Source of the DNA: an uncultured Clostridia bacterium
GTDB taxonomy: Bacteria > Bacillota_A > Clostridia > Oscillospirales > Oscillospiraceae
Assembly (NCBI GenBank): GCA_947307375.1
Contig: CAMZIX010000035.1
Coordinates: 1 to 11,120 of the forward strand
Length of the DNA: 11,120 nt
Reading direction: 5' to 3'
How positions within the stretch are numbered: the stretch's first letter is position 1; each line of letters begins with the position of its first letter. Below the pieces are notes generated by a model. That model saw only the letters and a program-made list of their open reading frames with translations. It ran no database searches and had not been told where the DNA came from. Made by a program: the position numbers and the translations under genes. Positions 1-6,388 of the stretch are shown here, piece by piece.

Positions 1-411
1 GGTGCTGTGCGTGTACTGATAGGCGTCGTTCCAGTACTTGGAATGGAAGGTCGCAACGATGGGGATCTCCAGATAGCGGGCGAGCATGCCTGCATAGACG
101 CCGGAGTTGAAGGGGCTGTGCGCGTGGAAGATGTTGCAGTTCCTGCTTTTCAGTTCCTTGATGATGCTCAGATCCATCGGCGCGGCGAGAGAATACTCGG
201 CATGCGGGAACGAGACCGAATCCTCCCGGAAAACCTCGTAGCCAAGCTGGGAATCGTCATAGCTCTCCTTCCCCTTTGGGCAGACGACGCAGGAATAGGA
301 GCGCTGATTCATGTTCAGCGCATAGTTGTGCACGGTCTGCACCACGCCGTCGATGATCGGGAAAAAGGTATCGATGAACTGTGCGGAACGGATCTCTTCA
401 GGTTTCAGCAT
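1..411 (-). CDS. Glycosyltransferase family 4, N-terminal part (runs off the window)
   Basis: Only the first 137 codons are in the window; the rest lies beyond position 1. The ATG at 411-409 is preceded by an AGAAAGG ribosome binding site about 12 nt upstream. The visible part is a GT-B fold N-terminal domain: FPIIDGVVQTVHNYA near residues 17-31 is the substrate-side loop typical of GT4 enzymes, followed by NIFHAHSPFNSGVYAG near 103-118 and PIVATFHSKY just after. Known relatives transfer a sugar from a nucleotide donor to diacylglycerol, phosphatidylinositol or a surface glycan at the inner face of the membrane. The donor-binding C-terminal domain is missing, so the acceptor cannot be predicted. 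It starts 34 nt after the end of the EamA transporter gene on the same strand, so the two are probably co-transcribed. Family is confident, specificity unknown. Confidence 0.85.
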   Translation of the reverse strand, partial: MLKPEEIRSAQFIDTFFPIIDGVVQTVHNYALNMNQRSYSCVVCPKGKESYDDSQLGYEVFREDSVSFPHAEYSLAAPMDLSIIKELKSRNCNIFHAHSPFNSGVYAGMLARYLEIPIVATFHSKYWNDAYQYTHST

Positions 412-445
412 ATATCAACACGGCCTTTCTGAACAAAGAATTCGC

Positions 446-1386
446 TTAGTTTTCTTCCTCATCCGCCGCAGCGGAAGCAGGGTGCGCATCCGGAGGCGAG
501 CAGCGCTGCACGCCGTAGATGCCGCCGAGGATCAACAGGCAGCAGAGGAGGCTGAGCCAGGAAAACGGTTCGCGGAGGAAGACGGCGCCGGCAAACACGG
601 AGACCGCCGTGGTCAGGTTGGCGAATACCGTCTCGCGCGCAACGCTGAGCTTTCCGATCGCATAGCCGGAGAGAAAATAGGCGATCACCGAACAGCCCAG
701 GGCCAGGAACAGGACGGCGGACAGATACGAGGGCTCGCTCAGCGGCCGGCAGTATTCCGCCAGACTGCCGCGGCAGCGGATCAGCGCCAGCGCGGTAAAG
801 ACGGCCGCGCCCTCCGCCATCATGACGTAGGTGCGCTCAAAGGCCGTAAACTCCGCAGAGATCCGCGGCTGATCAGCGTATAGGCTCCGGCGGACAGGAC
901 GGCCACCAGCAGGCCGAGCACACCGATCCAATCCATGCTGCCCGAGCTTTTGCCGAGCAGTCCGATCCCGACGACGCCGCCCACGGACAGCAGGCTGAAT
1001 GCGATCTGCCCGAAAACGGGACGCTCCCCAAGGAAAGGAATCGCCAGCAGCATCGAGACGATGGGGATCATCGCGATCATCACGCCGGAAAAGATCGTGT
1101 TGGAGTGGAGCAGCCCGTACTGTTCGCCGAAGAAATAGACGACGGGCTCCGCCAGGCCGAGCAGGAGCAGCCACTGTACTCTCCTGCCGCGAAAAGGGCG
1201 GCGGATCAGACGCAGGGCCAGCAGGCTCATCAGCAGGAACGACAGCAGAAAGCGGTGGCTGAGCAGGACGAACACATGCGCGGCATCCAGCCCCTTGCGC
1301 GAGGCGAAGAAGCTGAAGCCCCAGAACACATGGCAGACGACGCTGGCGATATAAGCTTTTGCGTTGGCCGCAGGATCGGTTTTCAA
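446..1386 (-). pseudogene. EamA/DMT-family transporter, interrupted by a -1 frameshift
   Basis: Two overlapping reading frames together make one EamA-type drug/metabolite transporter. The first frame runs from a TTG start (1386-1384, after AGAAAGGGG about 8 nt upstream) through HVFWGFSFFASRKGLDA, GLLHSNTIFSGVMIAMIPI and GAYTLISR at residue 174. It then loses homology and stops at 820. The adjacent frame resumes at once with ISAEFTAFERTYVMM and carries the second EamA repeat (SVARETVFANLTTAVSV, FLREPFSW) to a stop at 446. Adding one base near 864/865 would restore a product of about 313 aa, the usual length for this family, with about ten membrane helices. Either the gene is a recent pseudogene or the base is a sequence error; no long homopolymer explains it. 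An in-frame ATG at 1428 is an alternative start, but its extra residues look non-conserved. Substrate unknown. Confidence 0.85.
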
Positions 1387-1443
1387 AGGATCTTCCCCTT
1401 TCTGGCATGCAGACGAAAACGAAGACATCGGAGAATAAGCTCT

Positions 1444-1474
1444 CCGAACGCTGCGAGTATAGCACAGCGTTCGG
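1444..1474 (-). promoter_or_regulatory. Extended -10 promoter inside a perfect 10-bp inverted repeat
   Basis: On the minus strand a TGCTATACT extended -10 (hexamer at 1461-1456) lies about 70 nt upstream of the transporter start; no good -35 is visible. The hexamer sits in the 11-nt spacer between CCGAACGCTG (1444-1453) and its exact reverse complement CAGCGTTCGG (1465-1474). A perfect 31-bp dyad centred on a -10 box is the geometry of a repressor operator. The regulator is not in the window. Promoter fairly likely; operator inferred from geometry only. Confidence 0.6.
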
Positions 1475-1488
1475 GAAGAAACGAGGGT

Positions 1489-1534
1489 AAAACCAAGCAA
1501 CAAGCCCATCCTTGAGGATGAGCTTGTTGCTTGG
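1489..1534 (-). terminator. Intrinsic terminator of the tRNA-Thr/tRNA-Tyr operon
   Basis: A 19-bp stem (1493-1511 with 1516-1534, one G-T wobble) closes a 4-nt loop and is followed on the minus strand by TTTT (1492-1489). The upstream arm begins with the CCA end of tRNA-Tyr (1534-1532), so terminator and mature tRNA end overlap by three bases. Confidence 0.85.
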
Positions 1535-1616
1535 TGGGGGAAGGTGGATTCGAACCACCGAAGGCATTGCCAGCAGATTTACAGTCTGTCCCCTTTGGCC
1601 ACTCGGGAATTCCCCC
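1532..1616 (-). tRNA. tRNA-Tyr (anticodon GTA), CCA encoded
   Basis: The 85-nt cloverleaf has a GGGGGAA/TTCCCCC acceptor stem, anticodon GTA in loop CTGTAAA, a long class II variable arm and a perfect GGTGG/CCACC T-stem around TTCGAAT. Discriminator A and CCA are encoded. The outermost anticodon-stem pair (27-43) appears to be A-C. It is the second gene of a tRNA operon, 9 nt after tRNA-Thr. Confidence 0.95.
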
Positions 1617-1625
1617 ATGTTCAAT

Positions 1626-1701
1626 TGGAGCTGGTGGACGGACTCGAACCCCCGACCTGCTGATTACAAATCAGCTGCTCTACCAACTGAGCTATACCAG
1701 C
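1626..1701 (-). tRNA. tRNA-Thr (anticodon TGT), CCA encoded
   Basis: The 76-nt cloverleaf has anticodon TGT in loop TTTGTAA on a GCTGA/TCAGC stem, a TAGCTCAGTTGGTAGAGCA D-arm and an encoded CCA. The acceptor stem GCTGGTA pairs with CACCAGC except for an A-C at 7-66, and the T-stem has a G-G opposition at 51-63. Both are tolerable but noted. It is the first gene of the tRNA operon, about 11 nt downstream of the predicted start site. Confidence 0.93.
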
Positions 1702-1718
1702 ACGCAACCGGCTTATGT

Positions 1719-1747
1719 ATAATAGCAAACCCCTCACTTTTTGTCAA
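1719..1747 (-). promoter_or_regulatory. Consensus sigmaA promoter of the tRNA-Thr/Tyr operon
   Basis: On the minus strand TTGACA (1747-1742) and TATTAT (1724-1719) are separated by exactly 17 bp, placing transcription start about 10 nt before tRNA-Thr. Confidence 0.88.
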
Positions 1748-1794
1748 CACCCATTTTTTCTTTTCAAAAGAATTCTTAAGCTGCGGCGCAGGGT

Positions 1795-1823
1795 TTGCAT
1801 TTGCGCGTCAAATATGATAGAAT
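1795..1823 (+). promoter_or_regulatory. Probable promoter of the GH25 lysozyme gene
   Basis: TTGCAT (1795-1800) and TAGAAT (1818-1823) are 17 bp apart, about 30 nt before the GTG start. It diverges from the tRNA promoter. A TATGAT at 1813-1818 is an alternative -10 but has no matching -35. Confidence 0.5.
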
Positions 1824-1852
1824 CCACTCGAATCCACGAGGGAGGTGACGCT

Positions 1853-2734
1853 GTGCGCATCTCAAGAAACGCTGTTCTGGTGCTGGTCCTTCTGGCGGTT
1901 GTCGGACTGATCCTGATCCTGTCCGGGCCGACGGAGGCCCGCGCCGCCAACCGTACAAAAGTCACCGATCCGCACGAGGGCCAGGTCTATCTGTACGACG
2001 GCTTTGACTGGATCTGGATGACGCCGGTCGAAGGCGTGCCCGCCAATGATATCACGGAAGAGGACATCTCCTGGCAGGGGTCTCTCCCCACTTACGTCGG
2101 CGATCAATACACCGCGCGGCGCGGCATCGACGTCTCCTATCATCAGCATGAAATCAACTGGAAGCAGGTCAAGGCCTCCGGCATCGACATTGCGATCATC
2201 CAGGCCGGACGGCGCGGCTATACCAAGGGCGGCCTGATGGAGGACGACTGTTACCGGGATTATATGCAGGGCGCGCTGGACGCGGGGCTGGACGTCGGCG
2301 TTTACTTCTTCTCCCAGGCCATCAACGTGCAGGAGGCCATTGAAGAGGCCGAAATGACCCTGAAGCTGATCGAGCCCTATCGCGACCGGATCACCATGCC
2401 GATCTATTACGACTGGGAAAAGATCTATGAATACGATACCACGCCGCGGACGGTCGGGCTGGAGACCTCGGTGCTCAGCGACTGCGCCGTCGCCTTCTGC
2501 GAAACGATCCGCGCCGCCGGATACGAACCGGGTATCTATTTCAGCCGCCATACGGGTTACTACGGCTTTGATCTCAGCCGGCTGGAGGATGTGAGCATGT
2601 GGTTTGCCCTGCCGGACGCAAAGTATCCGAGCTTCTACTACAAGGTCGACGCCTGGCAGTACACCTTCACGGGCAGCGTTCCCGGGATCAGCACGGAAAC
2701 GGACATCAACCTCTTCTTTGAGCCGAAGAGCTAA
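1853..2734 (+). CDS. GH25 family lysozyme (muramidase), membrane-anchored or secreted
   Basis: Predicted 293-aa enzyme cleaving the N-acetylmuramic acid to N-acetylglucosamine beta-1,4 bond of peptidoglycan outside the cell. The GTG start is chosen because GGGAGGTG lies 7 nt upstream and the product opens with a positively charged end and a hydrophobic segment (residues 6-24), a signal peptide or anchor; the frame stays open further upstream but lacks such signals. After a linker the GH25 domain fills about residues 88-291: RRGIDVSYHQ (Asp93), AIIQAGRRGY, GVYFFSQAI, and PIYYDWE with Asp187 and Glu189 as the catalytic DxE pair. DAWQY and TDINLF close the fold. No SH3, LysM or choline-binding repeats are present, so wall targeting must come from the anchor or short linker. 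It stands alone, 48 nt before a tRNA gene with its own promoter. A housekeeping autolysin is likelier than a phage endolysin, given the N-terminal signal and lack of phage neighbours. Confidence 0.9.
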   Translation: MRISRNAVLVLVLLAVVGLILILSGPTEARAANRTKVTDPHEGQVYLYDGFDWIWMTPVEGVPANDITEEDISWQGSLPTYVGDQYTARRGIDVSYHQHEINWKQVKASGIDIAIIQAGRRGYTKGGLMEDDCYRDYMQGALDAGLDVGVYFFSQAINVQEAIEEAEMTLKLIEPYRDRITMPIYYDWEKIYEYDTTPRTVGLETSVLSDCAVAFCETIRAAGYEPGIYFSRHTGYYGFDLSRLEDVSMWFALPDAKYPSFYYKVDAWQYTFTGSVPGISTETDINLFFEPKS

Positions 2735-2741
2735 CTGACTC

Positions 2742-2770
2742 TTGAAATCTTACATAAAATACGTTATACT
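2742..2770 (+). promoter_or_regulatory. SigmaA promoter of tRNA-Leu
   Basis: TTGAAA (2742-2747), a 17-bp spacer and TATACT (2765-2770) lie 12 bp before the tRNA 5' end. The promoter begins 7 nt after the lysozyme stop codon. Confidence 0.85.
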
Positions 2771-2782
2771 TGCCACCAGCAC

Positions 2783-2868
2783 GCCGGTGTGATGGAATGG
2801 TAGACGTAGCGGACTCAAAATCCGCCGATGGCGACATCGTGAGGGTTCGAGTCCCTCCACCGGCACCA
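2783..2868 (+). tRNA. tRNA-Leu (anticodon CAA), CCA encoded
   Basis: The 86-nt class II tRNA has a perfect GCCGGTG/CACCGGC acceptor stem, anticodon CAA in loop CTCAAAA on GCGGA/TCCGC, a CGATG/CATCG variable arm and a GAGGG/CCCTC T-stem. CCA is encoded. It decodes TTG and is transcribed alone. Confidence 0.97.
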
Positions 2869-2902
2869 AAAGAAAGCGGCCCCTTGCGGGCCGCTTTCTT
2901 TT
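2868..2902. terminator. Bidirectional intrinsic terminator between tRNA-Leu and tldE
   Basis: A 15-bp stem (2868-2882 with 2888-2902) around a 5-nt loop has GCGGCCC/GGGCCGC at its core and A-rich/T-rich flanks, so it ends in a U-tract in both directions. It serves the tRNA on the plus strand and the tldD-tldE operon on the minus strand. It begins at the last base of the tRNA CCA. Confidence 0.92.
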
Positions 2903-2928
2903 GTTATCGATAGACCTGACAAGTGCGC

Positions 2929-4221
2929 TCAGTCTTCCGCTCCGGTGACGGTGACGTTTTTCAGCAGCGTCAGCGCCGGGATGCGGAATTCGTTGTACTG
3001 CACGCTCTCCTCGCTCATCAGCATCTGTTTGACGAAATCGTGCATCGAGCCGGAGATCGAGCCGCCGGAGACAGGGATGACCGTCTCGCCGTCGTGCCAG
3101 TAGGCCAGCCGGATCTCGCCGAAAATGTCGCCGGTCATCGAATCGACCTGGAAATCGGAGAACTCCACGACCTCGAGGTATTTCCCCGCGCGCAGCTCAT
3201 CCTCGCTGTGCGTGCCGCCCTCCGCGAGGACGTTGCTGGGGATGAAGGAATCCTTCAGCCCGAGATAGCAGGAGAACATCCGGTCGCCGCAGTACTTTTC
3301 GGGAATGCCGCCGCGCAGGATCACCGTGTCGCGGATCGGCGCGCCCTGCCTGTCAAAGGCGCGGTTTTCGGAGGAATTCTCCAGCTCGCGCACCAGCGTC
3401 AGCGTCAGACGGTCCCCCTCCACATCTTCCGCGATGGGCTTTCCAAGCTCCCAGTCGCTCATGTGCATACAGATCATCTGCGCGGACAGACGGTCAACAA
3501 AGTAATCATAAATCTGCTTCGCGTCGTCGCCGCTGAAGAGCACGTCCGCCTGGCCGAGCGCAGGCGTGGGAACGGTGTTCAGGCGGTCCTTGCCGTACTG
3601 GATCGTGCGCGTGAGGTCGCGCTTCAGGCCCTCGGCGTCGCAGGTGCCGCTCTCGTAGTTGCGGTAGAGCTCGATCTCGTGGCCGTCCTTGCGGGCGTTG
3701 ACGACGACCTCGATCATGCTGGACGGGAAAACTTCTTCCACGTCGATGCCCTCGGAGTTGAGGAAGCGGCGCGTCTTGGCGTTGACAAAGATCTCATAGC
3801 TGTTGATATCCTCGGTCTCCGTCTCGGGCAGCTGCTGCATGACCTCGATGAAGTCGCGGGCGATGCGTTTGATGTTGACCGGCGCGCTGTGCAGGGTCTC
3901 GCGATGCGCCGCGGTCAGCGGATTGAGGGTAAAGGGGCGGTTTTTGACAAGCGTGGCGCGATAGGCCAGATCCTCGATCAGTCGACGCGCTTCTTCCAGG
4001 GTCGCCGTGGGAGCGAGCTCCGCGCTCGCGCTGCCGATAAACTTGCCGTCCTCGATCAGCTGATAAACGCTGATGCCGATATGCTCGACGCACTTGGCGC
4101 GGTTCTGATCCATCTCATGGCGAATGAAGTAGAACTCCCAGCCCTCGGTCTTGACGTCGTTGATCTCCCAGGCGGTCACGCCGGAATCCTTCAGCAGTTG
4201 TACGATCTGTTCCAACATCAT
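2929..4221 (-). CDS. tldE: TldE/PmbA-type subunit of the TldD/TldE protease
   Basis: Predicted 430-aa non-catalytic partner of TldD. In characterised systems TldD and TldE form a heterodimeric metalloprotease that degrades unstructured peptides and trims the leader of peptide antibiotics such as microcin B17; TldE supplies structure and substrate-cavity walls. The protein has the PmbA/TldD fold (SYEIFVNAKTRRFLNSEG, ELYRNYESGTCD, FSCYLGLKD, GKYLEVVEFSDFQVDSMTGDIFGEIRLAYW) but no HExxxH motif, as expected of the E subunit. Two consecutive ATGs are available; the first (4221) overlaps the tldD stop as ATGATG, the second (4218) is better spaced from the upstream GAGG. Either way translation is probably coupled to tldD. 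No YcaO enzyme or short precursor peptide lies nearby, so a general peptidase role is likelier here than antibiotic maturation. Confidence 0.88.
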   Translation of the reverse strand: MMLEQIVQLLKDSGVTAWEINDVKTEGWEFYFIRHEMDQNRAKCVEHIGISVYQLIEDGKFIGSASAELAPTATLEEARRLIEDLAYRATLVKNRPFTLNPLTAAHRETLHSAPVNIKRIARDFIEVMQQLPETETEDINSYEIFVNAKTRRFLNSEGIDVEEVFPSSMIEVVVNARKDGHEIELYRNYESGTCDAEGLKRDLTRTIQYGKDRLNTVPTPALGQADVLFSGDDAKQIYDYFVDRLSAQMICMHMSDWELGKPIAEDVEGDRLTLTLVRELENSSENRAFDRQGAPIRDTVILRGGIPEKYCGDRMFSCYLGLKDSFIPSNVLAEGGTHSEDELRAGKYLEVVEFSDFQVDSMTGDIFGEIRLAYWHDGETVIPVSGGSISGSMHDFVKQMLMSEESVQYNEFRIPALTLLKNVTVTGAED

Positions 4222-5651
4222 CCCAGCCTCGCTTTCGTCTTGAGATAGGGGCCGCCGTCCGTGACCTTGACCCATTCCTTATGCCCCTTGCCGCAGCCGC
4301 CGGTGCCGAAGATCTCCCGGTCGGCGCTGCGCATGCTGATATTGCCCAGCAGATCGGGGACGTAGCCGGTCATGATGATTGGCGCGACGACCTTGCCGGT
4401 CAGCTTGCCGTCTTTGATCTCGCGGCCCATCTTGATGATGCACTGGATGCCCCAATGCTTCGGGTCCTCCATACCGCTCTCCATGCCTTCGAGCAGGTAG
4501 CCGTTGGAAATGGAGGCGATCATATCCTCCAGCGTATCCGTGCCGGAGTCGAAGATCGTGTTGGTCATGCGGGTATAGACCTTGTGCTCGAAGTTTTCGC
4601 GCTTGCCGTTGCCGGTCGGCTCCACGCCGAGACGCAGCGCGGACAGCGCGTCGCAGATACCGGACTTCAGGATCCCGCGGTCGATCTCGACCACGTCGCC
4701 GGCCAGCGTGCCTTCGTCGTCGAAGGCATAGCTCGTCACGTTCTCGGTGCAGAGCGCGCCCTCGTGCATCGTGACCTGATCGCTGCCGACGCGCTTGCCG
4801 ACGTATTCCTTGCCGAGCGCACGGTTCTTGACGAACATGTCCATCTCGACGCCGTGACCGAAGGCCTCGTGCGCGATCAGACCGCTTACCTCAGGCGAGG
4901 TGATGACGTCATACTCGCCCGGCTCGATGCGGTCGGCATCCAGCAGCTCGACGGCGGTTGCGACGACGCGGGGCATCTTCTCCTCCAGCCGGTCGAAAAG
5001 CTCGGGTCCGCAAAGGCCGGATACGCCCTCATAGCCGATCTGGTTGCGCCCCTCGCGGTTGACGACGGCGACCGCCGTGCCCTCGCTGTAAACGTAGCTC
5101 TGGCACAGGTCGCGGTGTTCGGTCAGGAACATCTTGCAGATGTGGGTCGACTGCGCGTTGGCGATGCTCTCGATCATATACTCGCTCATCGTCATCCCGG
5201 CGTCGGACAGTGCGCCGAGCTTTTCCACCAGAGCCTTGACGTCCGTCGTCTCCGGGAGCTGCTCGGTCTCTTTTTCGACAAAGAGCGTAAGCGGCTCGTC
5301 GCGCAGCATCGCGGTGTCAAAGATCTTCGTGGAGGTCTCCGAAAGGATCTCCTGCTGCTCCTGCAGCGCCTTTCTGATCTGCGCAGCGGTCTCTTCGACT
5401 CTGTTCGGATCGAATTCATTGAGCGCGTATTCGCTGTATTGTCCGTCCCGGTACACACGGACGACGATGCCGCGCTCGGTGGTCATCGTCTCGCTGCCGA
5501 CGCTGCGGGCGTGCTGCGAAATGCGCACGGTCAGCCCGTGCGAGTCGGTCGCAAGAACGCTGACGTAAGCGTAATCCCGGCGCAGGATGCGGATCAGCTC
5601 CCGCAGGCCGGGTTTGATCCCGCTCAGATAAGCTGAAAACGGTGCTTTCAT
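4218..5651 (-). CDS. tldD: TldD metalloprotease, catalytic subunit
   Basis: A complete 477-aa zinc peptidase, the usual length for TldD. The HExxxH motif is HEAFGH at residues 261-266 (within SGLIAHEAFGHGVEMD). The third zinc ligand of this family, a cysteine near the C-terminus, is present as Cys453 in FGTGGCGKG, followed by the conserved KVTDGGPYL. The protein acts in the cytoplasm on unfolded or leader peptides threaded into the cavity formed with TldE. The start is clear: AAAGGAGG lies 7 nt before ATG 5651-5649. A consensus promoter lies about 35 nt further upstream, and tldE follows with a 4-nt overlap, so the two subunits form one operon. All catalytic residues are intact. The physiological substrate in Clostridia is not evident from the context. 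Confidence 0.94.
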   Translation of the reverse strand: MKAPFSAYLSGIKPGLRELIRILRRDYAYVSVLATDSHGLTVRISQHARSVGSETMTTERGIVVRVYRDGQYSEYALNEFDPNRVEETAAQIRKALQEQQEILSETSTKIFDTAMLRDEPLTLFVEKETEQLPETTDVKALVEKLGALSDAGMTMSEYMIESIANAQSTHICKMFLTEHRDLCQSYVYSEGTAVAVVNREGRNQIGYEGVSGLCGPELFDRLEEKMPRVVATAVELLDADRIEPGEYDVITSPEVSGLIAHEAFGHGVEMDMFVKNRALGKEYVGKRVGSDQVTMHEGALCTENVTSYAFDDEGTLAGDVVEIDRGILKSGICDALSALRLGVEPTGNGKRENFEHKVYTRMTNTIFDSGTDTLEDMIASISNGYLLEGMESGMEDPKHWGIQCIIKMGREIKDGKLTGKVVAPIIMTGYVPDLLGNISMRSADREIFGTGGCGKGHKEWVKVTDGGPYLKTKARLG

Positions 5652-5682
5652 GGCTTTCCTCCTTTGTGCTTGCTATGGGCAG

Positions 5683-5711
5683 ATTATACCACGCTTTTTC
5701 GCCGATGCCAA
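5683..5711 (-). promoter_or_regulatory. Consensus promoter of tldD-tldE
   Basis: On the minus strand TTGGCA (5711-5706), 17 bp and a perfect TATAAT (5688-5683) that also carries the TG of an extended -10. The -35 is separated by one base from the U-tract of the preceding terminator. Confidence 0.9.
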
Positions 5712-5740
5712 GAAAAAAAGCCGCGGATGATCCGCGGCTT
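5712..5740 (-). terminator. Intrinsic terminator of the DUF4364 gene
   Basis: A 9-bp GC-rich stem (5732-5740 with 5718-5726) around a 5-nt loop is followed on the minus strand by a run of seven T (5719-5713). It lies 16 nt after the stop codon and directly abuts the tldD promoter. Confidence 0.92.
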
Positions 5741-5756
5741 CAGCATTTTATATGTT

Positions 5757-6272
5757 TTATTCGCTCAGAAGAGCGGCGATCTTCTGATAGTAAAGCTCCG
5801 CGTCGCGGCGGAAGTTTGCCTCGATCCTTCTGGCCTGCTCCTCGCCGGCGCAGACCATGCTCAGACGAATGAGCTCCCCTTTCCCGTCGCCCATGCCGAG
5901 CGTCACGGTGCAGCCGTCCTCGCTCATCTCATGGCGGGCCACGATGCTGGCGTCGCGCCGCATCTTTTCCTGCACGGGAGCCAGCAGACGGGAGGCTTTC
6001 TTGCGCACGGAGTAAGGCAGGCTGCTCTCCACGGCGTCGGCGTTGCGCGCCCCCTTTTCGGTGATGGCGTAGCCGCCTTCCGTCTCCTCCACGTTCCCGC
6101 CGCTGACGAGCTCGCTCAGGCAGTCGGAATAGTCGAAATAGCCGATGCCGTCGTCGCACATGACAAGGCCGCGCAGCGTCTCCGCTTCGACCGTGCCGGG
6201 CAGACGCCGCAGCACATATAAAATCAGAATCTTGATGTCCAGTTTTTCATGAATAAAGCCGAGCTGATCCAT
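5757..6272 (-). CDS. DUF4364 family protein, putative winged-helix regulator
   Basis: A 171-aa protein of the clostridial DUF4364 family, recognised from its N-terminus (DIKILILYVLRRLPGTVEAETL) and the segment YFDYSDCLSELVSGGNVEETEGGYAITEKG, which reads as a winged helix (recognition helix DCLSELVSG, beta-wing GGYAITEKG). The C-terminal half (residues 85-171) contains a predicted beta segment CTVTLGMGDGKGELIRLSMVC and a long helix. PadR/MarR-like DNA binding is a fold-based inference; no target is known to me. The ATG at 6272 has AAGGGGG about 8 nt upstream and a good promoter behind it. It is a single-gene unit divergent from the cysteine-containing gene at 6389, 116 nt away. Confidence 0.82.
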   Translation of the reverse strand: MDQLGFIHEKLDIKILILYVLRRLPGTVEAETLRGLVMCDDGIGYFDYSDCLSELVSGGNVEETEGGYAITEKGARNADAVESSLPYSVRKKASRLLAPVQEKMRRDASIVARHEMSEDGCTVTLGMGDGKGELIRLSMVCAGEEQARRIEANFRRDAELYYQKIAALLSE

Positions 6273-6293
6273 AGCTGCGCCCCCTTCTTATTT

Positions 6294-6321
6294 ATTATAC
6301 CGCGGCAGGGCGATTTTGCAA
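6294..6321 (-). promoter_or_regulatory. Promoter of the DUF4364 gene
   Basis: On the minus strand TTGCAA (6321-6316), 16 bp and a perfect TATAAT (6299-6294), 21 nt before the start codon. Confidence 0.75.
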
Positions 6322-6388
6322 GGGCTAAATCACAAAGCCGGGCCGGCGTTCATAGACTGTACTGAAGTTTTTGCAAGGAGGGTTTCCA

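Noticed and set aside
1387..1624. Extension of the transporter's second frame upstream over the tRNA genes (start at 1624)
   Set aside because: It crosses the tRNA-Tyr gene and the terminator, and only its C-terminal part has transporter homology; it is an out-of-frame shadow of the first half.
1821..1838. Direct repeat GAATCCAC twice in the lysozyme leader (10-bp spacing)
   Set aside because: Only two short copies, with no known regulatory motif; chance cannot be excluded.
1715..1852. Longer GH25 lysozyme starting at 1715
   Set aside because: It would begin within the divergent tRNA promoter. The GTG at 1853 has a strong ribosome binding site and gives a proper signal segment.
2923..5636. 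Two long plus-strand open frames (2923-4248 and 4281-5636) opposite tldE and tldD
   Set aside because: They mirror the codons of the minus-strand genes, have no ribosome binding site and encode low-complexity sequence rich in Ala, Asp, Leu and Arg typical of GC-rich antisense frames.
2929..5651. TldD/TldE as part of a microcin-type biosynthetic cluster
   Set aside because: No YcaO-like cyclodehydratase, precursor peptide, immunity or export gene is present on either strand of the window.
6337..6347. GC-rich palindrome GCCGGGCCGGC upstream of the cysteine-containing gene
   Set aside because: Short, GC-only and not aligned with any promoter element; expected by chance in GC-rich DNA.
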